DNA of 64,000 bases from Massilia sp. Bi118 (lineage in GTDB: Bacteria > Pseudomonadota > Gammaproteobacteria > Burkholderiales > Burkholderiaceae_D), in the NCBI RefSeq assembly GCF_918697865.1, contig NZ_CAKKMV010000002.1, positions 124,001 through 188,000 of the forward strand, read 5' to 3'. The first letter of the stretch is position 1. Every line of letters starts with the position of its first letter. The notes beneath the pieces were generated by a model. The model was not told the DNA's origin, ran no database searches, and saw only the letters and a program-made list of their open reading frames with translations. Below are positions 1 to 8,982 of this stretch, piece after piece. The translations under genes were made by a program, and so were the position numbers.

Positions 1-191
1 TGCACGCTGGCCATGAATTGCGGGAAGTCTTCGAACTGGGTCCACTGGTTGTACGCAGTGCGGACCGGCACATTGATTTCAATGGACTCCATGACTGCGG
101 AATCCATGCCCGAACCACGGTTCTTCATTTTCTTCGACAGCATCATGCCGCCCACCGCCAGCGCGGCCACAGTAACAACTCGATTCAGCAT
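1..191 (-). CDS. SRPBCC-family (cyclase/dehydrase-like) protein, C-terminus cut by window edge
   Basis: The first 63 codons run off the left edge. The product begins with a short hydrophobic stretch (VVTVAALAVGGMML), then a basic KKMKNR segment. It then reads MESIEINVPVRTAYNQWTQFEDFPQFM, cut by the edge, which is the usual opening of the polyketide-cyclase/dehydrase (SRPBCC, START-like) ligand-binding fold. The start at 191 is chosen because AAGGAGG lies 6-7 nt upstream. These proteins are often stress-associated and membrane-anchored in betaproteobacteria, but the ligand is unknown. The gene is divergent from the uvrD-type helicase and shares its upstream region. Confidence 0.7.
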   Translation of the reverse strand, partial: MLNRVVTVAALAVGGMMLSKKMKNRGSGMDSAVMESIEINVPVRTAYNQWTQFEDFPQFMASV

Positions 192-294
192 TGTTGCCTC
201 CTTGTTACGAGTAAAGATTGAAAACACATCTGCACCTACGTTAAGGCAAGTCGGATTTGCAGGGCGCTAGCGAGCCTTCAGGAAACTGTTGTGA

Positions 295-314
295 TACTGT
301 ATATATAACCAGTA
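295..314 (+). promoter_or_regulatory. Putative LexA (SOS) box upstream of the UvrD-type helicase
   Basis: CTGT at 297-300 and CCAG at 309-312 flank eight A/T-only bases and are bordered by TA on both sides. This matches the LexA consensus CTGT-N8-ACAG with one mismatch (A to C). The E. coli uvrD operator is known to have a very similar half-site. A possible promoter (TTGTGA 289-294, 18-nt spacer, TAAATT 313-318) would be covered by a repressor bound here. Whether this organism's LexA uses the gammaproteobacterial box is an inference. Confidence 0.65.
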
Positions 315-331
315 AATTTGCAGCCGAAAGC

Positions 332-360
332 CTGCTTCGGCCGATCCCGACGTTTATAAT
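332..360 (+). promoter_or_regulatory. Putative promoter of the UvrD-type helicase
   Basis: A perfect -10 hexamer TATAAT lies at 355-360, with only a weak -35 (CTGCTT, 332-337) 17 nt upstream. The -10 ends six bases before the ATG at 367, so transcription would be expected to start at or next to the start codon. No Shine-Dalgarno sequence is present, which suggests a leaderless mRNA. Confidence 0.5.
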
Positions 361-366
361 GCCCGC

Positions 367-2697
367 ATGAATCTCCTCGACAACCTGAATCCCGAACAGC
401 TCGCCGCGGTCACCTTGCCGTCCCAGAGCGCCCTGATCCTGGCCGGCGCCGGCTCGGGCAAGACGCGCGTGCTGACCACCCGGATCGCCTGGCTGATCCA
501 GACCAGCCAGGTCTCGCCAGCCGGCATCATGGCGGTGACCTTCACCAATAAGGCGGCCAAGGAAATGCTGAGCCGCCTGTCGGCGATGCTGCCGATTAAC
601 ACGCGCGGCATGTGGATCGGCACCTTCCACGGCCTGTGCAACCGCCTGTTGCGTACGCATCACCGCGACGCCGCGCTGCCGCAGAGTTTCCAGATCCTGG
701 ATTCGCAGGACCAGCTGTCGATGATCAAGCGCATGCTGAAGGCGCTGAATGTCGATGACGAGAAGTACCCGGCCAAAGACCTGATGTACTTCATCAACAA
801 CGCCAAGGACAACGGCCGCCGCGCCGCCGACTGCGAGGCCTACGACCACGTGCAAAAGCGCATGGTCGAGCTGTACGACGCCTACGACCAGCAGTGCCAG
901 CGCGAAGGCGTGGTCGATTTTGCCGAGCTGCTGCTGCGCGCCTATGAACTGCTGCAGCGTAATCACCCGCTGCGCCAGCATTACCAGATGCGCTTCCGCC
1001 ACATCCTGGTCGACGAGTTCCAGGACACCAACGATCTGCAGTACAACCTGCTGAAGCTGCTGGCGGGGCACCATGAGCCGGCCGGCGGCGCGATCTTCGC
1101 GGTGGGCGACGACGACCAGAGCATCTACGCCTTCCGCGGCGCCAACGTCGGCAACATGCAGGCTTTCGAGCGCGAATTCGAGGTGAAGAACCTGATCAAG
1201 CTGGAGCAGAACTACCGCTCGCACGGTCACATCCTCGACACCGCCAACTTCCTGATCGCCAACAACAAGCAGCGTCTCGGCAAAAACCTGCGCACCGACG
1301 CCGGCCAGGGCGAGCCGGTCCGCATCTACGAAGCTTCCTCCGACCTGGAAGAGGCGCAGTGGATCATCGACGAGGCCAAGAGCCTGATGGGCGAGGGCGT
1401 GCCGCGCAGCGAGATCGCGATCCTGTACCGCTCGAACGCGCAGAGCCGCGTGATCGAGCACGCGCTGTTCGCGGCCGGCATTCCGTACACCGTGTACGGC
1501 GGCCTGCGCTACTTCCAGCGCGCCGAGGTCAAGCACGCGATCGCTTACCTGCAGCTGATGGACAATCCGCACAACGATTCGGCCTTCCTGCGCGTGGTGA
1601 ACTTCCCGACCCGAGGCATCGGCGCGCGCTCGATCGAGCAGCTGCAGATGGCGGCCGACAGCTATGGCGTGTCGCTGTACGCGGCGGTGCCGCACATGAC
1701 CGGCAAGGCCGGCACCGTGCTCGCCAACTTCGTCAAGCTGATCGAGAGCGCGCGCTTCGAGACCCAGCAGCTGCCGCTGCCCGAAATGGTGAAGGTGGTG
1801 CTGGAGCGCAGCACGCTGCTGGACCACTATGGCAAGGAAAAGGAAGGCGCCGAGCGCATCGAGAACCTGGAACAGATGGTCAGCGCCGCCACCCACTTCG
1901 TGCAGGAAGAGGGCTTCGGCGTAACGGCGCCGGCGCATCTGGGCCCGCAGGCGGCGGCGAGCAGCGGCACGGCCATCGTCAACGTCGACGGCATCGAGCT
2001 GCTCGACGCCGATGCCCCGCTGGCGACCGTGATGTCGCCGCTGTCGGCCTTCCTGTCCCATGCCTCGCTGGAAGCCGGCGACGCCCAGGCCCAGGCCGGC
2101 CAGGACGCCATGCAGCTGATGACGGTGCACTCGGCCAAGGGCCTGGAATTCGACGCGGTCTTCATCACCGGCCTCGAAGAAGGCCTGTTCCCGCACGAGA
2201 GCAGCTCGCGCGAGCTGGATGGCGTGGACGAGGAAAGGCGCCTGATGTACGTGGCGATCACGCGCGCGCGCAAGCGCCTGTACATGAGCTTTACCCAGCA
2301 GCGCATGCTGCACGGCCAGACCCGCTTCAACATGAAGTCGCGCTTCTTCGACGAGTTGCCGGAAGAGTCGCTGAAGTGGCTGTCGCCGCGGGTGCAGACG
2401 AAGTGGTTCGGCGGCCGCAACTCGACCACGGCCTGGGACGACGCCAACTTCCGCGAAGGCGGCAGCGACAACCAGATCGCCCTGCAGATCAAGCAGAAGT
2501 CCAGCAGTAATAATAGTAAAGGCGAGGGCATCGGCTGGCGCATCGGCGAGCAGGTGTCGCACGCGCGCTTCGGCGAGGGCGTGATCGTGAATATCGAGGG
2601 CGGGGCAGGCAGCCCGCGCGCACTGATCAACTTTGGCGGGGCGGGGATGAAAATGCTGGACCTGTCGGTGGCCAAGCTGGAGAAAGTGCCCAGGTGA
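367..2697 (+). CDS. uvrD: ATP-dependent DNA helicase, UvrD/PcrA/Rep family
   Basis: This is a 776-residue superfamily 1A 3'-5' DNA helicase for nucleotide-excision and mismatch repair and removal of proteins or replication intermediates from DNA. The Walker A motif AGAGSGKT is at residues 26-33 and the Walker B/motif II DEFQDTN near 216. QSIYAFRGA (motif III), the QNYRSH motif IV and VHSAKGLEFD (motif V) are all intact. MYVAITRARKRLY is motif VI. The C-terminus carries the PcrA/UvrD-type tail (FGEGVIVNIEGG) that contacts RNA polymerase in relatives. Length is slightly above E. coli UvrD (720). A LexA-like box and a -10 element directly upstream suggest SOS control. Rep is the main alternative assignment, but the tail and the SOS box favour UvrD. 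Confidence 0.9.
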   Translation: MNLLDNLNPEQLAAVTLPSQSALILAGAGSGKTRVLTTRIAWLIQTSQVSPAGIMAVTFTNKAAKEMLSRLSAMLPINTRGMWIGTFHGLCNRLLRTHHRDAALPQSFQILDSQDQLSMIKRMLKALNVDDEKYPAKDLMYFINNAKDNGRRAADCEAYDHVQKRMVELYDAYDQQCQREGVVDFAELLLRAYELLQRNHPLRQHYQMRFRHILVDEFQDTNDLQYNLLKLLAGHHEPAGGAIFAVGDDDQSIYAFRGANVGNMQAFEREFEVKNLIKLEQNYRSHGHILDTANFLIANNKQRLGKNLRTDAGQGEPVRIYEASSDLEEAQWIIDEAKSLMGEGVPRSEIAILYRSNAQSRVIEHALFAAGIPYTVYGGLRYFQRAEVKHAIAYLQLMDNPHNDSAFLRVVNFPTRGIGARSIEQLQMAADSYGVSLYAAVPHMTGKAGTVLANFVKLIESARFETQQLPLPEMVKVVLERSTLLDHYGKEKEGAERIENLEQMVSAATHFVQEEGFGVTAPAHLGPQAAASSGTAIVNVDGIELLDADAPLATVMSPLSAFLSHASLEAGDAQAQAGQDAMQLMTVHSAKGLEFDAVFITGLEEGLFPHESSSRELDGVDEERRLMYVAITRARKRLYMSFTQQRMLHGQTRFNMKSRFFDELPEESLKWLSPRVQTKWFGGRNSTTAWDDANFREGGSDNQIALQIKQKSSSNNSKGEGIGWRIGEQVSHARFGEGVIVNIEGGAGSPRALINFGGAGMKMLDLSVAKLEKVPR

Positions 2698-2702
2698 GGT
2701 GA

Positions 2703-2723
2703 CGTGGGCTCCCCGAGCCCACG
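2703..2723. repeat. GTGGGC-type dispersed hairpin (family B), copy 1
   Basis: CGTGGGCT and AGCCCACG flank a short CCCCG loop, giving an 8-bp hairpin. The same 20-base core recurs at 7991-8010. It sits between the convergent helicase gene and the membrane-protein gene. It has no T-tract, so it is not a classical terminator, although it could act as a processing or transcription-stop hairpin between convergent genes. Confidence 0.75.
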
Positions 2724-2726
2724 CTG

Positions 2727-3497
2727 TCACGCCGGCTGCAAATCCTTGTCGCCCGGCTTGCCGAAAATATCCCGGTACCCGGCATAGATCGCACACTGCC
2801 AGAAGAGAATAAACAAAAACATCAGCCACATCAGGACCACCTGCGCCAGCATGATCGTGCTGAACAGGTTCACCACCAGGAAGGTGGCGGCGAGGAAGAT
2901 GCCGAACCAGCACAGCACCAGCACGCCGAACACGCGCGCCGAGCGCAGTACGGCGAAGAAGCTGTAGAAGGTGGCCTTGCCGGGGCCCATGTGCTTCCAG
3001 TAGGTGAGCGGCGCCGTAAAGCACAGCGACAGCAGCAGCACCGTCTCCAGGATCAGCAGGCCGAAGGCGGCCATGAAGTCGGAGGCCGTGAAAGGCAGCT
3101 TGTCGCCGGGGCCGATCTTGATGTCGCCCGGGAGCTGGCGCAGCGAATCCGGCGCGATCAGCAGCGTCGCCAGGGCCAGGATCAGGAACACGCCCAGGTA
3201 AATCACCCCGATCTTGCACAGGCCGCCCAGCACCGGCTTGCGAAAGCCCGTCAGCAGCACCCCTAAAGTGACGCGGTCGCCGTTGTCGATCATCAGGCAG
3301 GCCTGCATGAAGGCCATCGTGAACGAGGGAATCAGCACCACCACCAGGATCGGGCCGATGAAGGGCAGGGCGCTGATGCCGATCGCCAGCAGGATGTTCG
3401 CGAACAGCAGGGACATGAGGGCGGCGGGCTGCTTGCGGAACAGGGCCATGCCCCGTTTCAGCCAGGCCCAGCCGGTGAGTGCGGGCAGATTGTTCAT
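2727..3497 (-). CDS. BPSS1780-type integral membrane protein
   Basis: A protein of about 256 residues with five or six hydrophobic helices. The N-terminal [15 protein letters not shown] followed by [16 protein letters not shown] and [10 protein letters not shown] resembles the uncharacterised BPSS1780 membrane family of betaproteobacteria. The reading frame stays open further upstream, but the start at 3497 is preferred. It overlaps the thrB stop codon as ATGA, the usual sign of translational coupling, and begins MNNLPALTG just before the conserved segment. Function is unknown. It is the last gene of a DUF2782-thrB-membrane protein operon on the minus strand. Confidence 0.75.
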   Translation of the reverse strand: MNNLPALTGWAWLKRGMALFRKQPAALMSLLFANILLAIGISALPFIGPILVVVLIPSFTMAFMQACLMIDNGDRVTLGVLLTGFRKPVLGGLCKIGVIYLGVFLILALATLLIAPDSLRQLPGDIKIGPGDKLPFTASDFMAAFGLLILETVLLLSLCFTAPLTYWKHMGPGKATFYSFFAVLRSARVFGVLVLCWFGIFLAATFLVVNLFSTIMLAQVVLMWLMFLFILFWQCAIYAGYRDIFGKPGDKDLQPA

Positions 3498-4453
3498 GCG
3501 GTGAGATCCGGCGCGGGAACCGCGATGCGCTCGCGCAGCACGCGTTCGAAGTGGGTGGGGTCGTGCGGCGTCAGCATCTCGGCTTCGCGCGGACGGTGCA
3601 GGTCGTACAGGCGCGACAGCCAGAAGCGCAGCGCCGCGGCGCGCAGCATCGGCTGCCATGCCTGGGCTTCGGCTTCGGTGAAGGGACGCACGGCGTGATA
3701 GGCGCGGGTCAGTGCCAGCACGCGGTCCGCGTCCAGGCGGCCGCTTTCGAGATCGATGCACCAGTCGTTGACGGTGACGGCGATGTCGAACAGCCAGCTG
3801 TCCCAGCCCGCAAAATAGAAGTCGAAGCAGCCGCTCAGGCGCTCGCCGACGAACATCACGTTGTTGCGGAACAGGTCGGCGTGGACCGGGCCCTGGGTCA
3901 GCTTGGCATAGACCGGACCGGCCGCGAAGCCGCGCTGGAAGGCCAGCTCCGATTCCAGCAGCGCGGCTTTATCGGCGTCGAGGAAGGGCAGGACCTTGGG
4001 CACGGTCTCGACCCACCAGTCCAGGCCGCGCAGGTTCGGCTGGCGCAGCGCGAAGTCCTGGCCGGCCAGATGCATCTTCGCCAGCGTGGCGCCCACTTCG
4101 GCGCAATGCACGGGTTGCGGATCCATCTGCGAGCTGCCATCGAGCTTGCTGACGATGGTGGCCGGCTTGCCGTGCAGCGCCACTACCAGTTCTCCCCGGT
4201 CGTTCGGCACCGGCGCCGGGACCGGCACGCCGCGTTCCGCCAGATGACGCATCAGCTGGACGTAGAAGGGCAGCTGCTCGAAATCGAGGTTCTCGAAGAT
4301 CGTCAGGACGAATTCGCCGCGCTCGGTCGTCAGGAAGAAATTACTGTTTTCGATGCCGCTGGCGATGCCTTTGAGCGCCAGGGCTTTACCTAAGGGAAAC
4401 TGCTTGATCCACTGGCTGAGGTCGTCCAGTGTGACCGAGGTGAAAACTGCCAT
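3494..4453 (-). CDS. thrB: Homoserine kinase (ThrB, choline-kinase-like type)
   Basis: A 319-residue enzyme that phosphorylates L-homoserine with ATP in threonine synthesis. It belongs to the aminoglycoside/choline-kinase-like fold, not the GHMP fold of E. coli ThrB. The start [19 protein letters not shown] is typical of the betaproteobacterial family. The Brenner-type catalytic segment is [12 protein letters not shown], followed by the metal-binding [15 protein letters not shown] region. The stop codon overlaps the next gene by 4 nt. The usual partner genes thrC and hom are not nearby. Confidence 0.93.
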   Translation of the reverse strand: MAVFTSVTLDDLSQWIKQFPLGKALALKGIASGIENSNFFLTTERGEFVLTIFENLDFEQLPFYVQLMRHLAERGVPVPAPVPNDRGELVVALHGKPATIVSKLDGSSQMDPQPVHCAEVGATLAKMHLAGQDFALRQPNLRGLDWWVETVPKVLPFLDADKAALLESELAFQRGFAAGPVYAKLTQGPVHADLFRNNVMFVGERLSGCFDFYFAGWDSWLFDIAVTVNDWCIDLESGRLDADRVLALTRAYHAVRPFTEAEAQAWQPMLRAAALRFWLSRLYDLHRPREAEMLTPHDPTHFERVLRERIAVPAPDLTA

Positions 4454-4481
4454 CGTTCACGAAATATTGGGTAGCTGTGGC

Positions 4482-4501
4482 GGCCGCCCACGAAGGCGGC
4501 C
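4482..4501. other. GC-rich hairpin between DUF2782 gene and thrB
   Basis: GGCCGCC (4482-4488) and GGCGGCC (4495-4501) can pair around a six-base loop. It lies in the 53-bp gap of the minus-strand operon. It lacks a U-tract, so it could attenuate or process the transcript but is not a clear terminator. Confidence 0.35.
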
Positions 4502-4506
4502 GGTCG

Positions 4507-4992
4507 TCATTTCTTCTCGGGTCCGGCGGTCGCGTTGGCCGGCAGCGCCGGCGGCGGCGGTGCGTCGGCGGTGGTCGGCGTGTTGGTCCCGGTCTCGCTC
4601 GCGGCCTTGCGCTTGCCCGACAGGTCGAATTCGCCCACTTTCCATTGCGGCGCGCGGGTTGCGGTGGCGCCTGGGCCGGCCGGGACTGCGCCGGGCGGGT
4701 TGTTCGGCTTCATGTAGTAGTGGCTGCCGCTGCTGTTCACTTCGACTTCGGTCACCTGCCCGCCGTCACCGCGCGTTTCCTTGATCTGGGTACGGGTGCG
4801 CGAAGGGATGTTGGTGGCCGGTACATCGCTGCCCGGTTCGACGCGCTCGAGCTTGGGCGGGGCCTCGCTTTTACTTGGCTGCTGGTTCGATTGCGGCGCC
4901 GCTGGCTGCGTCGATTGCTGGGCCGACGCAATTCCGGCCTGCGCGGCCAGAAGCAGAGCGAGGAGGGGCAGGCGGGTAGGGATGCGTGGCAT
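4507..4992 (-). CDS. DUF2782-like secreted protein
   Basis: About 161 residues with an N-terminal signal peptide (LPLLALLLAAQAGIASAQQ). A Pro/Gln/Ser-rich linker follows, then a small conserved block TQIKETRGDGGQVTEVEVNSSGSHYYMKP that resembles the DUF2782 fold. The tail is Pro/Ala-rich. The ATG at 4992 is preferred over the GTG at 5001 because AAAGGTG lies 6 nt upstream of it. The adjacency polA-DUF2782-thrB is, to my knowledge, common in betaproteobacteria, but the protein's role is unknown. It is divergent from polA. Confidence 0.7.
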   Translation of the reverse strand: MPRIPTRLPLLALLLAAQAGIASAQQSTQPAAPQSNQQPSKSEAPPKLERVEPGSDVPATNIPSRTRTQIKETRGDGGQVTEVEVNSSGSHYYMKPNNPPGAVPAGPGATATRAPQWKVGEFDLSGKRKAASETGTNTPTTADAPPPPALPANATAGPEKK

Positions 4993-5134
4993 GGTGGTCA
5001 CCTTTGTCGTTTAGTTCATTGTAACAAACGACGCTGCCCGCCAGTAAAAAGCATGTGAAAAGTGTGAACCGGCCCCATATGGAGGGGATGCCGATTCTGC
5101 GATAATGGCCCACCTTTGCTCATCTCGACCCTCC

Positions 5135-7918
5135 ATGGACAATACCCTGCTTCTCGTTGACGGCTCCAGCTACCTGTACCGCGCTTTTCACGCGCTGCCC
5201 GACCTGCGCAGCCCCGACGGCCACCCGACCGGTGCGATGCACGGCATGGTCAACATGCTGCGCCGCCTGCGCGCCGACTTCCCGGCCGCCTACATCGCCT
5301 GCGTGTTCGACGCCAAGGGCAAGACCTTCCGCGACGACCTCTACCCCGAGTACAAGGCCACGCGCGCCTCGATGCCGGAGGACCTGGGCAAGCAGATCGA
5401 ACCGATCCACGAAGTGGTGCGCCACATGGGCTGGCCGATCCTGATGGTCGAAGGCGTCGAGGCCGACGACGTGATCGGCACCCTGGCCTGCCAGGCGACC
5501 GCGCGCGGCATGAACACCGTGGTCTCGACCGGTGACAAAGATTTGGCCCAGCTGGTCAACGACAAGGTCATGCTGATCAATACGATGAGCAACGAAAAGC
5601 TCGACGAAGCCGGCGTGCTGGCCAAGTTCGGCGTGGCGCCCAACCGCATCATCGATTACCTGACCCTGATCGGCGACACCGTCGACAATGTGCCGGGCGT
5701 GAGCAAGTGCGGCCCGAAGACCGCGGTCAAGTGGCTGACCCTGCACGGCTCGCTGGACGGCGTCATCGAGAACGCCCACACCATCGGCGGCGCGGTCGGC
5801 GCCAACCTGCAGGCGGCCCTGGAATGGCTGCCGAAAGGCCGCGAGCTGATCACCGTGAAGTGCGACTGCGACCTGTCCGGCCACCTGGTGTCGATCGAGG
5901 AAACCCTGGTCGGCCGCCCGGAAGACAAGGAAGCGCTGCGCGACTTCTTTCAGCGCTACGGTTTCAAGACCATGCTGCGCGAGATGGGCCCGAACAGCGG
6001 CAATCCGGGGCGTTTCGTCACGCCCGGCACCCAGCCGGCCCAGGCGCCGCTGTTCAATTCGCCGGAAGGCGCGGCCGATGCGAACGGCACGCTGCCCGGC
6101 ATGGCGGTCATCAAGGGCGAGTACGAGACCGTCACCACCATCGAGCAGCTGGAGCGCTGGCTGGAAGCGATCGACAAGGCCGAACTGACCTCGGTCGATA
6201 CCGAGACCACCTCGCTCGATCCGATGACGGCCGAGATGGTCGGTATCTCGCTGTCGGTCGAGGCGGGCAAGGGCGCCTACATCCCGCTGGCGCACCGTTA
6301 TGCCGGCGTGCCCGAGCAGCTGAACCGCGAAGAAGTCCTCGAACGCATGAAGGCCTGGCTGGAAAACCCGGACAAGCCGAAGCTGGGCCAGAACCTGAAG
6401 TACGACGCCCACATCTTCGAGAACCACGGCGTCAAGCTGCGCGGGGTCAATCACGACACCCTGCTGCAATCCTATGTGTTCGAGTCGCACAAGCCGCACG
6501 ACATGGACACCATGGCGATGCGCCACTTGGGCTACACCACGATTCCCTTCGTCGACGTGTGCGGCAAGGGCGTCAACCAGATCTGCTTCGACCAGGTCGA
6601 GCTGGGGCGTGCCACCGAGTACGCGGCCGAGGATTCGGACATCACCCTGCGCCTTCATCAAACGATGATCGGCCACGTCGAAAGCGACGAAGGCCTGAAT
6701 TACATCTACCGCAAGATCGAGCTGCCGACCTCCGTGGTGCTGCAGAAGATCGAGCGCAATGGCGTGCTGATCGACGCCGGCAAGCTGGCCGCGCAGTCCA
6801 GCGAACTGGCGGTGCGCATCGCGGAACTCGAGCAGCAGGCCTACGAACTGGCCGGCGGCCCCTTCAACCTCGGTTCGCCCAAGCAGATCGGCGAGATCTT
6901 CTTCGGCAAGCTGCAGCTCCCGGTGATCAAGAAGACCGCCACCGGCGCGCCGTCGACGGACGAAGAGGTGCTGCAGAAGCTGGCGGAAGACTATCCGCTG
7001 CCGAAGATCCTGCTCGAGCACCGGGGCCTGTCGAAATTAAAGTCAACGTACACCGACAAGCTGCCGAAGATGGTCAATCCGAACACCGGCCGCGTGCACA
7101 CCAACTATGCGCAGGCGGTGGCGATTACCGGCCGCCTGGCCTCGAACGATCCGAACCTGCAGAACATCCCGGTGCGTAACGCCGAAGGCCGCCGCATCCG
7201 CGAAGCCTTCATCGCGAATCCGGGCAGCGTGCTGGTGTCGGCCGACTATTCGCAGATCGAGCTGCGCATCATGGCCCACATCTCGGGCGACGAAGCGATG
7301 CTGCGCGCCTTCGCCGCAGGAGAAGACATCCACCGCGCCACCGCCGCCGAGATCTTCGGCATCGCGCCCGAGGACGTCGAGAGCGAGCAGCGCCGCTATG
7401 CGAAGGTCATCAACTTCGGCCTGATCTACGGCATGAGCGCGTTCGGCCTGGCCCAGAACCTGGGCATCGAGCGCAGCGCCGCCAGCAACTACATCGAGCG
7501 CTACTTCCAGCGCTTCGCCGGCGTCAAGCAGTACATGGACGAGACCCGCCTGCAGGCCAAGGCCCGCGGCTACGTCGAGACCGTGTTCGGCCGCCGCCTG
7601 TGGCTCCCGGAGATCAACTCGCCGAACGGCCCGCGCCGCGCCGGCGCCGAACGCGCGGCGATCAACGCGCCGATGCAGGGCACGGCGGCGGACCTGATCA
7701 AGCTGGCCATGATCGCGGTGCAGGACTGGATCGAACAGGAAAAGCTTGGCACCCGCATGATCATGCAGGTGCACGACGAACTGGTGCTGGATGTGCCGGA
7801 AGCGGAGCTGGAACTGGTCAAGACCAAGTTGCCGGAGTTAATGGCGGGCGTGGCGACGCTGAAGGTGCCGCTGGTGGCGGAGACGGGGGTGGGGGCGAAC
7901 TGGGAAGAGGCGCACTGA
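5135..7918 (+). CDS. polA: DNA polymerase I
   Basis: About 927 residues with all three Pol I activities. The 5'-3' flap exonuclease is residues 1 to about 300 (LLVDGSSYLYRAFHALP, STGDKDLAQLV). The proofreading exonuclease has its acidic motifs intact: DTETT (Exo I), NLKYDAHIF (Exo II) and YAAEDSD (Exo III). The polymerase has motif A SADYSQIELRIMAHIS, the O-helix RRYAKVINFGLIYGM and motif C QVHDELVLD. The frame is open from 5105, but the start at 5135 (MDNTLLLVDG) matches the family N-terminus. A GATAAT -10-like element lies at 5101-5106. It fills Okazaki gaps and repair patches. Confidence 0.96.
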   Translation: MDNTLLLVDGSSYLYRAFHALPDLRSPDGHPTGAMHGMVNMLRRLRADFPAAYIACVFDAKGKTFRDDLYPEYKATRASMPEDLGKQIEPIHEVVRHMGWPILMVEGVEADDVIGTLACQATARGMNTVVSTGDKDLAQLVNDKVMLINTMSNEKLDEAGVLAKFGVAPNRIIDYLTLIGDTVDNVPGVSKCGPKTAVKWLTLHGSLDGVIENAHTIGGAVGANLQAALEWLPKGRELITVKCDCDLSGHLVSIEETLVGRPEDKEALRDFFQRYGFKTMLREMGPNSGNPGRFVTPGTQPAQAPLFNSPEGAADANGTLPGMAVIKGEYETVTTIEQLERWLEAIDKAELTSVDTETTSLDPMTAEMVGISLSVEAGKGAYIPLAHRYAGVPEQLNREEVLERMKAWLENPDKPKLGQNLKYDAHIFENHGVKLRGVNHDTLLQSYVFESHKPHDMDTMAMRHLGYTTIPFVDVCGKGVNQICFDQVELGRATEYAAEDSDITLRLHQTMIGHVESDEGLNYIYRKIELPTSVVLQKIERNGVLIDAGKLAAQSSELAVRIAELEQQAYELAGGPFNLGSPKQIGEIFFGKLQLPVIKKTATGAPSTDEEVLQKLAEDYPLPKILLEHRGLSKLKSTYTDKLPKMVNPNTGRVHTNYAQAVAITGRLASNDPNLQNIPVRNAEGRRIREAFIANPGSVLVSADYSQIELRIMAHISGDEAMLRAFAAGEDIHRATAAEIFGIAPEDVESEQRRYAKVINFGLIYGMSAFGLAQNLGIERSAASNYIERYFQRFAGVKQYMDETRLQAKARGYVETVFGRRLWLPEINSPNGPRRAGAERAAINAPMQGTAADLIKLAMIAVQDWIEQEKLGTRMIMQVHDELVLDVPEAELELVKTKLPELMAGVATLKVPLVAETGVGANWEEAH

Positions 7919-7947
7919 GTGTGCGGCTCCCCCCATTAACGTCATGC

Positions 7948-8010
7948 GTGGGCACGGGGTGCCCACCCTACGGCGTTGCCTAGATGTAGGGTGGGCTCCC
8001 CGAGCCCACG
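7948..8010. repeat. GTGGGC-type dispersed hairpins (family B), head-to-head pair
   Basis: Two hairpins are arranged as an inverted pair. GTGGGCAC/GTGCCCAC pairs at 7948-7966, and GTGGGCTCCCCGAGCCCACG lies at 7991-8010, the latter sharing its core with 2703-2723. The outer flanks CCACCCTAC (7963-7971) and GTAGGGTGG (7986-7994) are themselves complementary. This is the architecture of a bacterial interspersed mosaic element. It lies between polA and the hydrolase gene. Confidence 0.75.
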
Positions 8011-8059
8011 GTATGCATTAAGATAGCAATCCTTTGTTACCCCGACCGGAGGATTGCCC

Positions 8060-8899
8060 ATGAACGATCTCGTAATTGACCGTCGCGACTTCCTGAAGGT
8101 AGCGCTGGGCACCGGCTTCGCCGCCGCCACGCTGCCCGTCGCCGCGCAGTCCGTGATCAAGACCGATACCGCAGGCCTCACCGCCGGTACCGTCAACCTG
8201 AACGTGAACGGCCAGACCGTCCCCGTCTACCGGGCCCAGCCCGAGGGCAAATCGAACCTGCCGGTGATCCTGGTGATCTCCGAGATCTTCGGCGTACACG
8301 AGCACATCGCCGACGTCGCCCGCCGCTTCGCGAAGCAGGGCTACCTGGCGCTGGCGCCGGAGCTGTTCGTGCGCCAGGGCGACCCGTCGAAGATCGGCGA
8401 CATCGCCACCCTCATGAAGGACATCATCTCGAAGACCCCCGACGCGCAGGTGATGGGCGACCTCGATGCCTGCGTGGCCTGGGCCGCGAATAACGGCGGC
8501 AACGTCGACAAGCTGGGCATCACCGGCTTCTGCTGGGGCGGGCGGGTCACCTGGATGTACTCGATCCACAACCCCAAGGTCAAGGCCGGCGTGGCCTGGT
8601 ACGGCCGCCTGCAGGGCGACGCGACCGCGAACACGCCGCAGCATCCGGTCGACATCGCACCAAGCCTGACGGTGCCGGTGCTGGGCCTGTACGGCGCCAG
8701 GGACACCGGCATCCCGCTCGACACCGTCGAGAAGATGAAGGCGGCGCTGGCCAAGGGTTCGAGTGGATCGACCTTCGTGGTGTACCCGGACGCGGGCCAC
8801 GCCTTCCACGCCGACTACCGTCCGAGCTACAACGAGAAGGACGCGAAGGACGGCTCGACGCGCGCGCTGGCCTGGTTCAGGCAGCACGGCGTGGCCTGA
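8060..8899 (+). CDS. Dienelactone hydrolase family protein, Tat-exported
   Basis: 279 residues. The N-terminus DRRDFLKVALGTGFAAATLPVAAQS is a twin-arginine signal (RRDFLK) with an AxA cleavage site, so export folded to the periplasm is likely. The alpha/beta-hydrolase domain has the dienelactone hydrolase nucleophile elbow GFCWGG (Cys), with the Asp and His of the triad expected in GARDTGIP and DAGHAFHADY. The start at 8060 is chosen over an in-frame TTG at 8054 because GGAGG (8048-8052) is 7 nt upstream. The natural substrate is unknown. The gene stands alone between polA and the ZIP transporter. Confidence 0.87.
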   Translation: MNDLVIDRRDFLKVALGTGFAAATLPVAAQSVIKTDTAGLTAGTVNLNVNGQTVPVYRAQPEGKSNLPVILVISEIFGVHEHIADVARRFAKQGYLALAPELFVRQGDPSKIGDIATLMKDIISKTPDAQVMGDLDACVAWAANNGGNVDKLGITGFCWGGRVTWMYSIHNPKVKAGVAWYGRLQGDATANTPQHPVDIAPSLTVPVLGLYGARDTGIPLDTVEKMKAALAKGSSGSTFVVYPDAGHAFHADYRPSYNEKDAKDGSTRALAWFRQHGVA

Positions 8900-8914
8900 T
8901 TCGCACGGCTTACG

Positions 8915-8938
8915 GCCCGGCACGGTAAAATGCCGGGC
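8915..8938. other. Hairpin with -10-like loop upstream of the ZIP gene
   Basis: GCCCGGCA (8915-8922) and TGCCGGGC (8931-8938) form an 8-bp stem. The loop contains GGTAAAAT, which resembles a -10 element. It may be the end signal of the hydrolase gene or part of the ZIP promoter; neither is certain. Confidence 0.4.
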
Positions 8939-8982
8939 TGGCGCCCGCATGCGGCGCACAAAGAACAAGAAGAGGCTTCACG

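Noticed and set aside
241..3219. A 992-codon open frame antisense to the helicase gene
   Set aside because: It mirrors the third-codon-position GC of uvrD. The translation is Arg/His/Gln/Ala-rich with no domain, and overlapping real genes explain it.
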